The notes beneath the pieces are model-generated. The model was not told where the DNA came from and searched no databases. It saw only the letters and a program-made list of their open reading frames with translations. From positions 68,537-128,784 of the forward strand of contig VBAW01000017.1 of assembly GCA_005888635.1 (NCBI GenBank): a stretch of 60,248 bases of DNA, in the 5' to 3' direction. The stretch is from Candidatus Bathyarchaeota archaeon. GTDB lineage: Archaea; Thermoproteota; Bathyarchaeia; 40CM-2-53-6. Positions 26,114 to 34,465 of this stretch are shown here, one piece after another (the first letter of the stretch is position 1; the number at the start of each line of letters is the position of its first letter). The translations under genes were made by a program, and so were the position numbers.

Positions 26114-26464
26114 ATGCAACGTCGGATCAACCCTAGAGAAGCGAACCGGATGATGCAACGCATGGGCATGCAGGTCAAACAGGTAGACGATGTGACCAGA
26201 GTCATCATCGAGTCGGCCTCAAAGAGAATAGTAATCGACGCTCCCGAAGTTGCGATCGTCACGGTCCAGGGACAGACAGTCTACCAAGTTGGTGGAGGAA
26301 CAGCCCGTGAAGAAGGTCCGGCTGGGGCGTCTACACAGGAAGATGCAAACCTCGTCGCCTCACAGGCAGGAGTATCAGTAGACGAAGCTGCTAAGGCTCT
26401 CCAGCAATCTGGAGGCGACCTAGCTCAAGCCATTATCGTTCTCAAACAGAAGAAAACCTCCTGA
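26114..26464 (+). CDS. nac: Nascent polypeptide-associated complex protein (archaeal NAC alpha)
   Basis: The NAC domain (MQRRINPREANRMMQRMGMQ, KRIVIDAPEVAIVTVQGQTVYQVGG) occupies residues 1-75 and a UBA domain (QEDANLVASQAGVSVDEAAKAL, ... GGDLAQAIIVLK) the last ~45. The homodimer binds nascent chains at the ribosome exit. Length 116 aa is typical. ATG 26114; a Nudix gene starts 14 bp downstream. Confidence 0.96.
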   Translation: MQRRINPREANRMMQRMGMQVKQVDDVTRVIIESASKRIVIDAPEVAIVTVQGQTVYQVGGGTAREEGPAGASTQEDANLVASQAGVSVDEAAKALQQSGGDLAQAIIVLKQKKTS

Positions 26465-26477
26465 GAAATTCCGGTCT

Positions 26478-26969
26478 TTGACTATACAAGCGACCGTATG
26501 CTTCATACTCAGAGACAACGAGGTTTTGCTCCTCAAGAAATCCAAAGGACTTTTCGGTCAGGGAAAATGGAACGCTCCCGGCGGCAAGATACTACCCAAT
26601 GAAGAGCCTCAGACTTGCGCTGTTAGAGAGGTCTTCGAAGAGACCGGAATCATCGTAGAGAATACGGAACAAATCGGCCTCCTGCACTTCTACAACAACA
26701 GCCAGCGCGAGAATCCCGATTGGATCGTCCACGCATTCCTCGCCCATCAATCCATCGGAGTACCCATAGACGGACGAGAAGGCCGGCTCAAATGGTTCAA
26801 AATCGACGCTCTACCCTTCGACGAGATGTGGGAAGACGATCAATATTGGTGCAGACTAGCACTTGAAGGGACCAGACTTGAGGGATGGTTCTACTTCTCA
26901 GGCGACTTCGAGAACCTAATCGATCATAGGATAGAAGTCAAGCCACCGCCAAATCAGATCGAAGAATGA
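26478..26969 (+). CDS. Nudix hydrolase (MutT-like)
   Basis: An intact Nudix box: GGKILPNEEPQTCAVREVFEETGI, i.e. Gx5Ex7REUxEExGU at about residues 36-58, which binds the catalytic Mg2+. The protein has 163 aa and the WNAPGG context of the 8-oxo-dGTP/oxidised nucleotide hydrolases, but the substrate cannot be fixed. Start TTG at 26478, close behind the NAC gene. Confidence 0.9.
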   Translation: MTIQATVCFILRDNEVLLLKKSKGLFGQGKWNAPGGKILPNEEPQTCAVREVFEETGIIVENTEQIGLLHFYNNSQRENPDWIVHAFLAHQSIGVPIDGREGRLKWFKIDALPFDEMWEDDQYWCRLALEGTRLEGWFYFSGDFENLIDHRIEVKPPPNQIEE

Positions 26970-27036
26970 AACTGGCTATTCTAGGGTCTCTCAGGCTTTA
27001 AGACCCAAAGCAGACCCGGGACATGGCAAGAGAAGA

Positions 27037-28566
27037 TTGAAGCTCATAGAGTGCGTGCCAAACTTCAGCGAAGGACGACGACAAGAAGTAATCAACTCAA
27101 TCGCAGATGCCATCAGATCAACTCCGGGCGTCACCCTGCTAGATGTAGAATCGAATCCTGACCACAATCGCTCTGTCATAAGTTTCGTCGGCGAATCCGG
27201 TCCCGTCAAACAAGCGGCGCTCGCCGCGTCAGGGAAGGCCATTGAGCTCATCGACCTCACCAAACATGAGGGCGAGCATCCTCGCATGGGAGCCGTAGAC
27301 GTAGTCCCGTTCGTACCGTTGTCCGGAGCAACCATGGACGACTGCGTAGCACTGGCGAAGGATTTTGGCAAAGAATTCGCAGAGCGATTTCATGCTCCAG
27401 TTTTCCTCTATGAGGAAGCTGCCTCTATACCCGAAAGGCGAAACCTTGCGGATGTAAGAGCAGGCGAATTCGAAGGACTCCGTGACAAAATAGGCAGAGA
27501 CCCAACAAAGAAGCCGGATTTCGGCCCCGACAAGATTCACCCAACTGCAGGGGCGACCGCTGTGGGCGCGCGGGAAATACTGATCGCCTACAACGTTAAC
27601 CTTGGGACAAACGACCTCGCAATCGCGAAGAAGATCGCGCACCAGCTCCGAGCTAAGGATGGCGGCCTCGCCTACGTCAAGGCTCTCGGCTTCGAACTGA
27701 AAGAACGCGGAATCGTACAAGTATCGATGAACATGACTGACTATCACAAGAGCCAGCTCTTCAAAGTCAAAGAACTCGTCGAACTTTTCGCCGAGAGATA
27801 CGGGGTCCAAGTCGTGAGCAGTGAGATCGTAGGACTCGCCCCAATGGACGCGCTGGTTGATTCTGCCGAGTTCTATCTGAAACTTGAGAATTTCAGCCGC
27901 GAACAAGTTCTGGAGAAACGATTGTTCGCACCCAGCCCGTCAAGCCTAACCGACATGAGCCTCTCAAACTTCTCGGAGGAAGTGGCTTCAAAGAAGGCAA
28001 CCCCAGGAGGAGGCAGCGTTTCGGCATATATGGGCGCATTAGCCGCGGGCCTTGTCTGCATGGTTGCGAGAATAACACTCGCCAAGAAGGACACGGCGCA
28101 AGACATCGAACAGCTTCAAGAGGTCGTTCGGAAGGGAGAGGATCTTCGCGAGAGATTATTGGGACTGGTTGTCGAGGACGCTGAATCCTTCGATGCTGTT
28201 ATGCAGGCGTTCAAGTTACCCAGAGACAAGCCGGACGTTCGAAGAAAAGCGATTCAAGACGCCACAGTCAAAGCAGCCGAGGTGCCACTACGCACACTTG
28301 ATTCCTCTGTTAAGATTCTACGCCTGGCAGAAGAGGTCGCGAAATACGGAGCGACCAACGCGCTCTCTGATGTTACGACATCTGTGGCCGCTGCGCGAGC
28401 GACCACGGAAGGAGCTGCCAGCAACGTACTGATCAACCTAGACATGCTAGAGGACAAACTATGCGCAGACAAGACCCGCATGCGCGTCTTGGAACTGAGA
28501 AAAGACGCAGAACAATTGGAGCAACGAGCTCTGGAACTCGTAGCAACTCGTTCCCGTAAGAAATAG
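27037..28566 (+). CDS. ftcD: Bifunctional glutamate formiminotransferase / formimino-THF cyclodeaminase
   Basis: Transfers the formimino group from formiminoglutamate (histidine breakdown) to tetrahydrofolate, then deaminates it to methenyl-THF. Residues 1-~300 are the transferase: LIECVPNFSEGRR, GEHPRMGAVDVVPFVP with the catalytic-type His, and ARxILIAYNVNLGT. Residues ~310-509 are the cyclodeaminase: SLSNFSEEVASKKATPGGGSVSAYMGAL, shown by its core, a glycine-rich turn typical of FTCD_C. Both halves look complete. Start TTG 27037. No hutHUI genes are nearby. Confidence 0.95.
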   Translation: MKLIECVPNFSEGRRQEVINSIADAIRSTPGVTLLDVESNPDHNRSVISFVGESGPVKQAALAASGKAIELIDLTKHEGEHPRMGAVDVVPFVPLSGATMDDCVALAKDFGKEFAERFHAPVFLYEEAASIPERRNLADVRAGEFEGLRDKIGRDPTKKPDFGPDKIHPTAGATAVGAREILIAYNVNLGTNDLAIAKKIAHQLRAKDGGLAYVKALGFELKERGIVQVSMNMTDYHKSQLFKVKELVELFAERYGVQVVSSEIVGLAPMDALVDSAEFYLKLENFSREQVLEKRLFAPSPSSLTDMSLSNFSEEVASKKATPGGGSVSAYMGALAAGLVCMVARITLAKKDTAQDIEQLQEVVRKGEDLRERLLGLVVEDAESFDAVMQAFKLPRDKPDVRRKAIQDATVKAAEVPLRTLDSSVKILRLAEEVAKYGATNALSDVTTSVAAARATTEGAASNVLINLDMLEDKLCADKTRMRVLELRKDAEQLEQRALELVATRSRKK

Positions 28567-28567
28567 C

Positions 28568-28921
28568 CTAAGCGTCCAACTGAATCAATCCCGTCTTCTT
28601 ATCAGCCCAAACCATCAACGGGGCCACAAGCATAGTCAACTCTCTTCCCTCTCTAGTCAGAAAATACTCGACTCGGGGAGGAATTTCCTGATAAGCTACA
28701 CGTTTCACAATTCCATTCCGTTGGAGGTCCTTCAAGACATCGCTCAAGGTCTTGGCGCTTATACCTGGAAGTTTCCGAGCCAGATGGTTGAACCGCAGCG
28801 TTCCTTCGTTTCCAAGTTGAGCCAAGGCACATAGTACCCATTTCTTCCCAATAACATCAACAAGCCCCTCACACGGGCAGGGACAGATGCAGCAGGGTTC
28901 TCCTTCCTTTTGTCTAACCAT
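28568..28921 (-). CDS. HxlR-type winged-helix regulator with a cysteine-rich N-terminus
   Basis: 117 aa, HxlR family: GLVDVIGKKWVLCALAQL, LRFNHLARKLPGISAKTLSDVL (HTH recognition region, in part), LQRNGIVKRVAYQEIPPRVEYFLT. Unusually, residues 9-17 read PCCICPCPC, and Cys31 follows in the HTH core, giving six cysteines near the DNA-binding domain. HxlR proteins are known to sense redox, aldehyde or quinone stress through cysteines. ATG at 28921, divergent from a cysteine-rich mini-protein gene, with two palindromes between. Likely autoregulated. The start follows immediately on the first palindrome. Confidence 0.88.
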   Translation of the reverse strand: MVRQKEGEPCCICPCPCEGLVDVIGKKWVLCALAQLGNEGTLRFNHLARKLPGISAKTLSDVLKDLQRNGIVKRVAYQEIPPRVEYFLTREGRELTMLVAPLMVWADKKTGLIQLDA

Positions 28922-28924
28922 TCT

Positions 28925-28987
28925 GTAACCCAGTTACCCTATGGGAACTTGCCGAGTTAAATACTTCACTTTGGTAACTGAGTTACC
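28925..28987. promoter_or_regulatory. Divergent promoter with two matching palindromic operators
   Basis: GTAACCCAGTTAC (28925-28937) and GGTAACTGAGTTACC (28973-28987) are two inverted repeats of the same GTAAC..GTTAC type. They flank an AT-rich centre (GTTAAATAC, about 28956-28964) that can serve as TATA box for both directions, about 38-43 bp from each start codon. Each operator therefore covers one predicted transcription start. The likely ligand is the HxlR protein encoded at the left. Confidence 0.7.
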
Positions 28988-29002
28988 GAGGTGAAGTGTC
29001 AA

Positions 29003-29089
29003 ATGAGCTGTTGCGGACCCGGCTGCGGATGTTGTGGTCCAGGGTGTTGCTCCAACGAGCAAACAAGCCAGAACATCGGAAAGAACTGA
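29003..29089 (+). CDS. Cysteine-rich mini-protein (28 aa), metallothionein-like
   Basis: Read directly: ATG at 29003, stop TGA at 29087. The product starts MSCCGPGCGCCGPGCC and continues SNEQTSQNIGKN. Seven cysteines lie in the first 16 residues, as two CCGPGC-like repeats that resemble a small metal-binding peptide. It is divergent from the cysteine-rich HxlR regulator, sharing the operator region. No homologue is known to me; the role in metal or thiol buffering is inferred. Confidence 0.6.
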   Translation: MSCCGPGCGCCGPGCCSNEQTSQNIGKN

Positions 29090-29165
29090 GCCTTGAAATG
29101 GTAAGGCTGTTCGAAGTCTGATGCGTACCCACCTTTTTCTGAAGATCTCCCGGGCAGACCATGGA

Positions 29166-29175
29166 ACTCTTAAAC
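29166..29175 (+). promoter_or_regulatory. TATA-like box of the aldo-keto reductase gene
   Basis: ACTCTTAAAC lies about 38 bp before the ATG at 29209 and inside the longest open frame, which supports 29209 rather than 29161 as the true start. Confidence 0.35.
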
Positions 29176-29208
29176 ATGAGGAATCGGGTCGATCGCCCTC
29201 GTCGCTCA

Positions 29209-30195
29209 ATGCAGTATTCCCAACTCGGTCCCACCGGACTCCAAGTTTCACGCATCTGCCTTGGAACAATGTCCTTCGGTAACTCTGAGGAGTGGATGGT
29301 TGAAATCGATAAGGCGAGGCCGATTGTGAAACGTTCTCTCGACCTAGGCATAAATTTCTTTGACACCGCGAATGTTTACTCGAACGGAAGATCCGAGGCA
29401 ATCGTTGGCGAGCTTCTGAAGGACCAACGGGACGATGTGGTGATTGCTACAAAGGTCAGATTGAAGATCGGAGAGGGACCCAACACCGAAGGGCTCTCAC
29501 GATACCACATCATGGGCCAAGTGAAGAAGTCTCTCAAGCGTCTCCGAACTGATAGAATTGATCTCTACCAGACCCACCGATGGGACTACTCGACCCCGAT
29601 AGAAGAAACACTCCTCACTCTCAATGATCTAGTCCGACAAGGAACGGTCAATTACATAGGCACCTCGAGCATGTTTGCCTGGCAGTTCGCGAAAGCGCTC
29701 GCCGCAAGCAACCTGCTGGGAATTGCCCGTTTTGTATCTATGCAGAACCACTACAACCTCTGCTATCGCGAGGAAGAGCATGAGATGATACCCTTCTGCA
29801 AAGACCAAGACATAGCTCTGATTCCGTGGAGCCCCTTAGCCCGTGGCTTCCTTACAGGCAGATACAAGCGCGGGGGAAAAGTGGACACTCCGAGATACCG
29901 ATCTGACAAGTACTTTGCTGAAAGATTCTTCAGACCCGAAGACTTCGACGTCGTCGAGCGCGCCGAGGAGATAGCAAAGGAGCAGGGAGTAACAGTATCC
30001 CAAATCGCCTTAGCTTGGCTCCTCCACAAAGGAGTCTGCGCTCCAATAATCGGAGCAACTAAAGTTGAGCATTTAGAAGATGCTGTCAGCTCGCTCGAAG
30101 TCAAGCTCTCACCAGATGACATGAAAAGGCTGGAAGAACCCTACAAGCCCCATCGAATAATCGGACCGCTACATGTTCCGAAGCCCGCTAGCTAG
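29209..30195 (+). CDS. Aldo/keto reductase
   Basis: An NADPH-dependent oxidoreductase with the (beta/alpha)8 AKR fold. The conserved N-terminus MQYSQLGPTGLQVSRICLGTMSFG fixes the start at ATG 29209; an upstream ATG (29161) would add a basic, unconserved leader that contains the probable TATA box. Active-site features: FFDTANVYSNGRSE (Asp, Tyr), VIATKV (Lys) and DLYQTHRWD (His). C-terminal cofactor loop APIIGATKVEHLEDA. Length about 328 aa. Substrate unknown; the AKR/methyltransferase pair is convergent. Confidence 0.92.
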   Translation: MQYSQLGPTGLQVSRICLGTMSFGNSEEWMVEIDKARPIVKRSLDLGINFFDTANVYSNGRSEAIVGELLKDQRDDVVIATKVRLKIGEGPNTEGLSRYHIMGQVKKSLKRLRTDRIDLYQTHRWDYSTPIEETLLTLNDLVRQGTVNYIGTSSMFAWQFAKALAASNLLGIARFVSMQNHYNLCYREEEHEMIPFCKDQDIALIPWSPLARGFLTGRYKRGGKVDTPRYRSDKYFAERFFRPEDFDVVERAEEIAKEQGVTVSQIALAWLLHKGVCAPIIGATKVEHLEDAVSSLEVKLSPDDMKRLEEPYKPHRIIGPLHVPKPAS

Positions 30196-30953
30196 GTTCT
30201 GGACCTTTCTCTCGCGGCAAAGTTTCGAAGCTGTGTAGGGTCCCAACCAACAACTTCGACAATTTCTCGACGACGAATTGTCTTCTCCGGATTCTCTGAA
30301 TGAAGCCGTTGAATGATCTTATCGTTGACCTCCGCCGGGACATCCCAAGAAACTGAAGACCTCCTCTTGTCGAAGGAGTCTATCTCTTCATGTAAATGGA
30401 TGTCTGTCAAGTAGTCACCAACTAATTTGATAGTCGCCGGAGGTATCACTCGACGAAGCCCAGCCTCACCATCATTGAACCGATCCAGAGGATAGCCCAT
30501 CGCCTTCCTCAGCTCCAAATATCTCGACCTCGGACTGAACCCCTCCCCGCCCTCCACCTCAGCAACAACTACTCTCCTTGTCACCTGGCCTACTTCGCCA
30601 ACTACCTGAACCCAATCTCGAACGAGATGCAACACATGAACCATAATTGCACCATCAAAGACTCTGTCCCGGAAAGGAAGGTAGTGCGCGTCGGCTTGGA
30701 CCAAGTTTCGGACTCTCTTCTCTCTAGCCTTAGCCATCATAGAGAGTGACACGTCAATACCTACGACGTCGAATCCTGAATTATTCAGGTACTCTGCAAA
30801 TCGGCCCGTCCCGATTCCGACATCGAGAATGGTCCTGCAACCAGCGAACAGTTCTTTCATCGCGTTCAAGAGACTCTTCATCACTTCTGGTGGAACGCCG
30901 GACCATCTCGTGGAGTCGTAGACGCCGGCTATACGATCAAAGGAAACCGCCAC
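30192..30953 (-). CDS. SAM-dependent methyltransferase (class I)
   Basis: Motif I (ILDVGIGTGRFAEYL) lies near residues 41-55, the acidic loop (VVGIDVSLSMMAKA) follows, and the IV-like segment is FDGAIMVHVLHLVRD. The remaining ~110 residues are an unrecognised C-terminal part with a possible substrate role. GTG start at 30953, 4-bp overlap with the aldo-keto reductase at its end. Target unknown. Confidence 0.88.
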   Translation of the reverse strand: MAVSFDRIAGVYDSTRWSGVPPEVMKSLLNAMKELFAGCRTILDVGIGTGRFAEYLNNSGFDVVGIDVSLSMMAKAREKRVRNLVQADAHYLPFRDRVFDGAIMVHVLHLVRDWVQVVGEVGQVTRRVVVAEVEGGEGFSPRSRYLELRKAMGYPLDRFNDGEAGLRRVIPPATIKLVGDYLTDIHLHEEIDSFDKRRSSVSWDVPAEVNDKIIQRLHSENPEKTIRRREIVEVVGWDPTQLRNFAARERSRT

Positions 30954-31076
30954 TTATGTTTCACCTAAAGCCCCCGAGTGACGTCAACTCTCGAAGCATC
31001 TGCTCCTTTGGACATGTGGAAGGTCAATCGACCGTCTGCTAAACCTATACGTCACGATTGACCCTGTGATGCTATC

Positions 31077-32012
31077 TTGCTTCATGCTGACGGGGTCGCC
31101 CGGAGCTTATACTCAGAGGGGGGTTTCCTCAGCCCTAAGCCGCCTTTCGACTTTTCCAAAGCCCTGGACTTCTTGAGAGGCTTCCCGCCGATGCTGGCGG
31201 ACCAGAAGATCGATGAACTCTCTCTGACTAGGGCTGTCTGTATCGGAGGCCAGACGGTCGTCTTCAATGTTAGATCAACAGGCCTCATCAAGAGTCCTCG
31301 ATTGAAATATGCACTCAGTTCCGATCGTCCCCTGACGCCTGGTGTGCGTGACGCAGCGGTAGACCGTATCAGTTTCTTTCTGAGTCTAGCTGATGACCTC
31401 GAAAATTTCTATCGCATCGGCTATGGTGATGTGGATTTTGCGCCGATCCTGCAGAGGCTTTACGGTCTACACCAGGTGAAATTTCTCACTCCCTTTGAGT
31501 CTGCCTCCTGGGCAGTACTCTCTCAGCGCTATCCGGCCGCAGCAGCGCAAAGGACCAAACAGGCCATCACCGAAAAATTTGGTACAAGTCTAGAGATGAA
31601 TGGTCAGAGGTACGTCGCTTTTCCCGAACCCTACCGCCTGGCGTACGTCAGCGAACCTGACCTAGGTGCCATTGTCAAGAATCAGCGGAAGACACAGTTC
31701 TTGATCGGCGTCGCAAAGGCCTTCGCAGAGAAAGACGAAAGATTCCTCAGAACAGCCAAGTACGACGAGGTTGAAAAATGGCTAAGTCAGATCCAGGGCA
31801 TCGGAGACTGGTCGTCAAAACTGATTCTCCTGCGAGGACTCGGCCGAATGGAGAAGATCGCGGTGGAGAAACGATTGCTGAGAGCCGCTTCAAAAGTCTA
31901 CGGTCGAGGGAGAACCCTGACTCAGAGCGTGTTAGACCAGATGGCGGAGAAGTATGGACCTTGGAAGGGGTACTGGGCATACTATTTGAGAACGGCGTCC
32001 CTGAAATCCTGA
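31077..32012 (+). CDS. AlkA-like HhH-GPD DNA glycosylase, catalytic Asp apparently replaced
   Basis: 311 aa. An N-terminal AlkA-type domain is followed by the helix-hairpin-helix region LSQIQGIGDWSSKLILLRGLGR near residue 235 and PWKGYWAYYLRT at the C-terminus, both typical of 3-methyladenine glycosylase II. The family's catalytic Asp (E. coli AlkA Asp238, in PDDYL) aligns with AVEKRLL here, i.e. Lys, preceded by Glu. The enzyme may be inactive, or may use another residue. Start TTG at 31077. Divergent from the methyltransferase. Confidence 0.82.
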   Translation: MLHADGVARSLYSEGGFLSPKPPFDFSKALDFLRGFPPMLADQKIDELSLTRAVCIGGQTVVFNVRSTGLIKSPRLKYALSSDRPLTPGVRDAAVDRISFFLSLADDLENFYRIGYGDVDFAPILQRLYGLHQVKFLTPFESASWAVLSQRYPAAAAQRTKQAITEKFGTSLEMNGQRYVAFPEPYRLAYVSEPDLGAIVKNQRKTQFLIGVAKAFAEKDERFLRTAKYDEVEKWLSQIQGIGDWSSKLILLRGLGRMEKIAVEKRLLRAASKVYGRGRTLTQSVLDQMAEKYGPWKGYWAYYLRTASLKS

Positions 32013-32036
32013 GATAGCAGCCGAGCTTTCACTGAG

Positions 32037-32480
32037 CTACTCAGGATTAGACGTTGACAGAGACTGCACTTTTGCTAGGGCGTGTTTGACCAGGACCGAT
32101 CTTCCCCAGCCGTGGTGAGCAAAGTCTTCGACCGGCGGCAGTTTGTCGATCTCGAACCATCTCAACTCTGCAACTGTCATCCCAGGTGAGACGTTCATGG
32201 TTCGCGTGAAGGCTAGATAATCAAAGATGAGATGCCAAGTCTGATTGTTGCCCATGAAAGATTCAATCTCTGCGAGTTTCAGTGTTGCATCGTCTATTCC
32301 TGCCTGTTCCTTCAAGATCCGCCTGGCGGCTTCGTCTGGATGCTCTAGGTGGTGAAGATCATCGTTGGGTAGAAACCATCCTTCTTGATTGTCGGGGCCG
32401 ACCCTGTATTTCACTAAGAGCGCCGAACTGTGATGAAGGGTCGCGATATGGGCTACTAGTGTATGCGTGTTGCATTCCAT
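32037..32480 (-). CDS. Nudix-fold protein with degenerate catalytic box
   Basis: 147 aa. The fold fits Nudix (LLVKYRVGPDNQEGWFLPND, then AEIESFMGNNQTWHLIFDYLAF), but the box reads LEHPDEAARRILKEQAGI. Compared with REUxEExGU it has RILKEQ, so the first catalytic Glu is Ile and the last is Gln. Mg2+-pyrophosphohydrolysis is likely weakened or lost; a ligand-binding role is possible. ATG at 32480. Confidence 0.75.
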   Translation of the reverse strand: MECNTHTLVAHIATLHHSSALLVKYRVGPDNQEGWFLPNDDLHHLEHPDEAARRILKEQAGIDDATLKLAEIESFMGNNQTWHLIFDYLAFTRTMNVSPGMTVAELRWFEIDKLPPVEDFAHHGWGRSVLVKHALAKVQSLSTSNPE

Positions 32481-32529
32481 GGGTGAAATCCTAGCATTTG
32501 TCCTCTGCGAGAGAGGAAAAGATTAGCCT

Positions 32530-33000
32530 TTAGTCGCGCAGAATTCCTTCGACAACGTTCCCTTGGAGTAGTGAATCTTCAGACTTCTCTGCCTTCTCGA
32601 AGAGTGTAGTCTCATCTACCTGAACCGAAGCTCGTTTCTGGTAGATCTTCGCGACTTGTCGAAAGATGTCTGAAAGCTTGTCAGATTTTGGCCGAACCTC
32701 TTTGCCGAGTCGCCGGGCCAATATCTCGGCGCAATGGTTCACCACCATCCTTCTCCCGGTCCCAAGTATCTCGCCTAGCGCCTTGTCGAGCTCCTCAATT
32801 CCATCAGGTAGCTTGTTCATATCTACATGGTGTCTACGTCTGGCATAGTGAAGAATCAGCTCGGCAGTCGCCCCCCCTAGACTCTGAAACGCTTCTTCAA
32901 CAGAATCCTTTAGCTGCATCGCTAAGTCGGGAGGAAGATGTACTAGCCGGAACAAGCCCCGTTGGGACATCGGTAGCACTAGACGAGCTGCCTCTGCCAA
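32530..33000 (-). CDS. Helical hypothetical protein
   Basis: 156 aa, soluble, rich in helix-forming residues (LKDSVEEAFQSLGGATAELILHYARRRHHVD, in part). No motif recognised. The longest frame starts with TTG 33000; ATG 32970 (MSQRGLFRLVHLPP) is an equally plausible start. It follows the ACAD gene on the same strand, 109 bp apart. Confidence 0.55.
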   Translation of the reverse strand: MAEAARLVLPMSQRGLFRLVHLPPDLAMQLKDSVEEAFQSLGGATAELILHYARRRHHVDMNKLPDGIEELDKALGEILGTGRRMVVNHCAEILARRLGKEVRPKSDKLSDIFRQVAKIYQKRASVQVDETTLFEKAEKSEDSLLQGNVVEGILRD

Positions 33001-33109
33001 TCTTACAACTAACGTTACTAGGCCGGCCTACGACAGGTTGCACGCAATGAGCCGAAGCGGGCCCAGGGGGCACTCAGAACCCGCAAACCGGACGCTAATT
33101 AGACCCGCG

Positions 33110-34291
33110 TTACTCTTTCAGTTCTCGAATGAGCTGTTTAGCTATCGTTAGCCGTTGAATGTCGTTTGTTCCCTCGTAAGTCTTGATGATCTGCGAATCT
33201 CTCAAGAACCGCTCGACCGGGTACTCGGTCGCAACGCCGTAGCCGCCGTGTATCATCATCGCCAACAATGCCAGCTTTTCGGCTGTCTCAGTTGATGTCA
33301 CCTTCGCGATCGAGGCGGCTTTGACAAACTCCTTGCCCTGATCCTTGAGCGATGCTGCCCAGTAGGTGAGCAGACGTGCCGTGTGAAGCCCGATGGCCAT
33401 CTCGGCCAGCTTGTACTGGACCTGCTGAAAGTCGATCAACGGCTTCTCAAAACTCGTCCTGGTCTGCGCATAACTTATCGCGGCCTCGTAAGCGGCCTGG
33501 GCAATACCGACGCCTTGAGCCGATACGTCGACCCGCCCTCGATCGTAGGTCTTCACGCCAATGTAGAACCCGTCACCCTCCTTACCGACAAGATTGTCGG
33601 TAGGTACTTTGACATGGTCAAGAATCAATTCCGAAGGTTGCGAGCCTCGGAGGCCTGTCGTTTCGATGTGACTTCCTATCTGGAATCCCTCTGCTCCTCT
33701 TTCAACAATGAATGCACTCAAACCCTTATGCCGCTCCTTGCTACTTGGAGGAGGACTCGTTCTAGCGAACACCAAGTAGAGGTCCGCGATCTCACCGTTT
33801 GTGATGAACGTCTTCCGGCCGTTGATCTCCCAGTGGCTTCCGTGAAGCTTGGCCGTTGACTTGATCCCGGCTACATCGGACCCTGCCCCGGGCTCAGTCA
33901 TCGCGTGAGCCCCGATCTTATCGCCAGATACGATCGGGACGAGAAACCGTTTCTTCTGCTCTCCCGAGCCCCATTCATTCAGAGGCTCCGACACCAGATG
34001 ACTCGCGACAAAGACCGTTGAACAGGCAGCTGAGACTCGAGCTATCTCTTCGATAGCAATGACCATCGAGAGAAGATCTCCACCTAGACCACCATACTCC
34101 TCCTTGTATGTGATAGCAGTCAGACCAACTCCCGCAATCCGTCGGAGAAGGTCTCTCGGTATCTTGTTATTCCGATCAATCTCAAAGGCTACTGGCCGAA
34201 TCTCCTTCTCAGCAAAATCCCGGATAGTATGTCGGAGACTCTCGTGATCAGCAGTCAGCTTAACTTCATAATCAGCAGAACGAGGCATCAT
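33110..34291 (-). CDS. Acyl-CoA dehydrogenase
   Basis: A flavoprotein that introduces the alpha,beta double bond into acyl-CoA. Family features: HAMTEPGAGSDVAGIKSTA (FAD-binding loop) in the middle, ANGEIADLYLVFAR-type strand, GGYGVATEYPVERFLRD, and the catalytic Glu in KTYEGTNDIQRL near the C-terminus. Length about 393 aa. I choose ATG 34291 over TTG 34333, because the TATA-like box (GCTTAAAGG on the minus strand, 34343-34351) would place the transcription start downstream of the TTG. Electron acceptor and chain length are not readable. Confidence 0.93.
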   Translation of the reverse strand: MMPRSADYEVKLTADHESLRHTIRDFAEKEIRPVAFEIDRNNKIPRDLLRRIAGVGLTAITYKEEYGGLGGDLLSMVIAIEEIARVSAACSTVFVASHLVSEPLNEWGSGEQKKRFLVPIVSGDKIGAHAMTEPGAGSDVAGIKSTAKLHGSHWEINGRKTFITNGEIADLYLVFARTSPPPSSKERHKGLSAFIVERGAEGFQIGSHIETTGLRGSQPSELILDHVKVPTDNLVGKEGDGFYIGVKTYDRGRVDVSAQGVGIAQAAYEAAISYAQTRTSFEKPLIDFQQVQYKLAEMAIGLHTARLLTYWAASLKDQGKEFVKAASIAKVTSTETAEKLALLAMMIHGGYGVATEYPVERFLRDSQIIKTYEGTNDIQRLTIAKQLIRELKE

Positions 34292-34342
34292 AGTGCTCGT
34301 CAAATCTAAACCAACACCCAACCTTGGTGGCAATCATTCCTT

Positions 34343-34351
34343 TAAGCTTTG
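34343..34351 (-). promoter_or_regulatory. TATA-like box of the acyl-CoA dehydrogenase gene
   Basis: GCTTAAAGG on the minus strand implies a transcription start near 34321, about 30 nt before the ATG at 34291. Confidence 0.4.
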
Positions 34352-34465
34352 GAACACATCGGCAGCGTACGATTCACGTCTGGAGGCAGAACCTCTCAGC
34401 CCCATTTTAGTCATCTTTCTCTTCCTTATCAATTCCTTTTAGAACCGACGAATCAATCTGACCAC

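Noticed and set aside
27229-27906. 225-codon minus-strand frame in ftcD
   Set aside because: Long only because of codon bias of the opposite strand; composition not protein-like.
28934-29401. 155-codon minus-strand frame across the mini-protein and operators
   Set aside because: It would cover the promoter palindromes and the divergent genes; no recognisable sequence, so the short cysteine gene is preferred.
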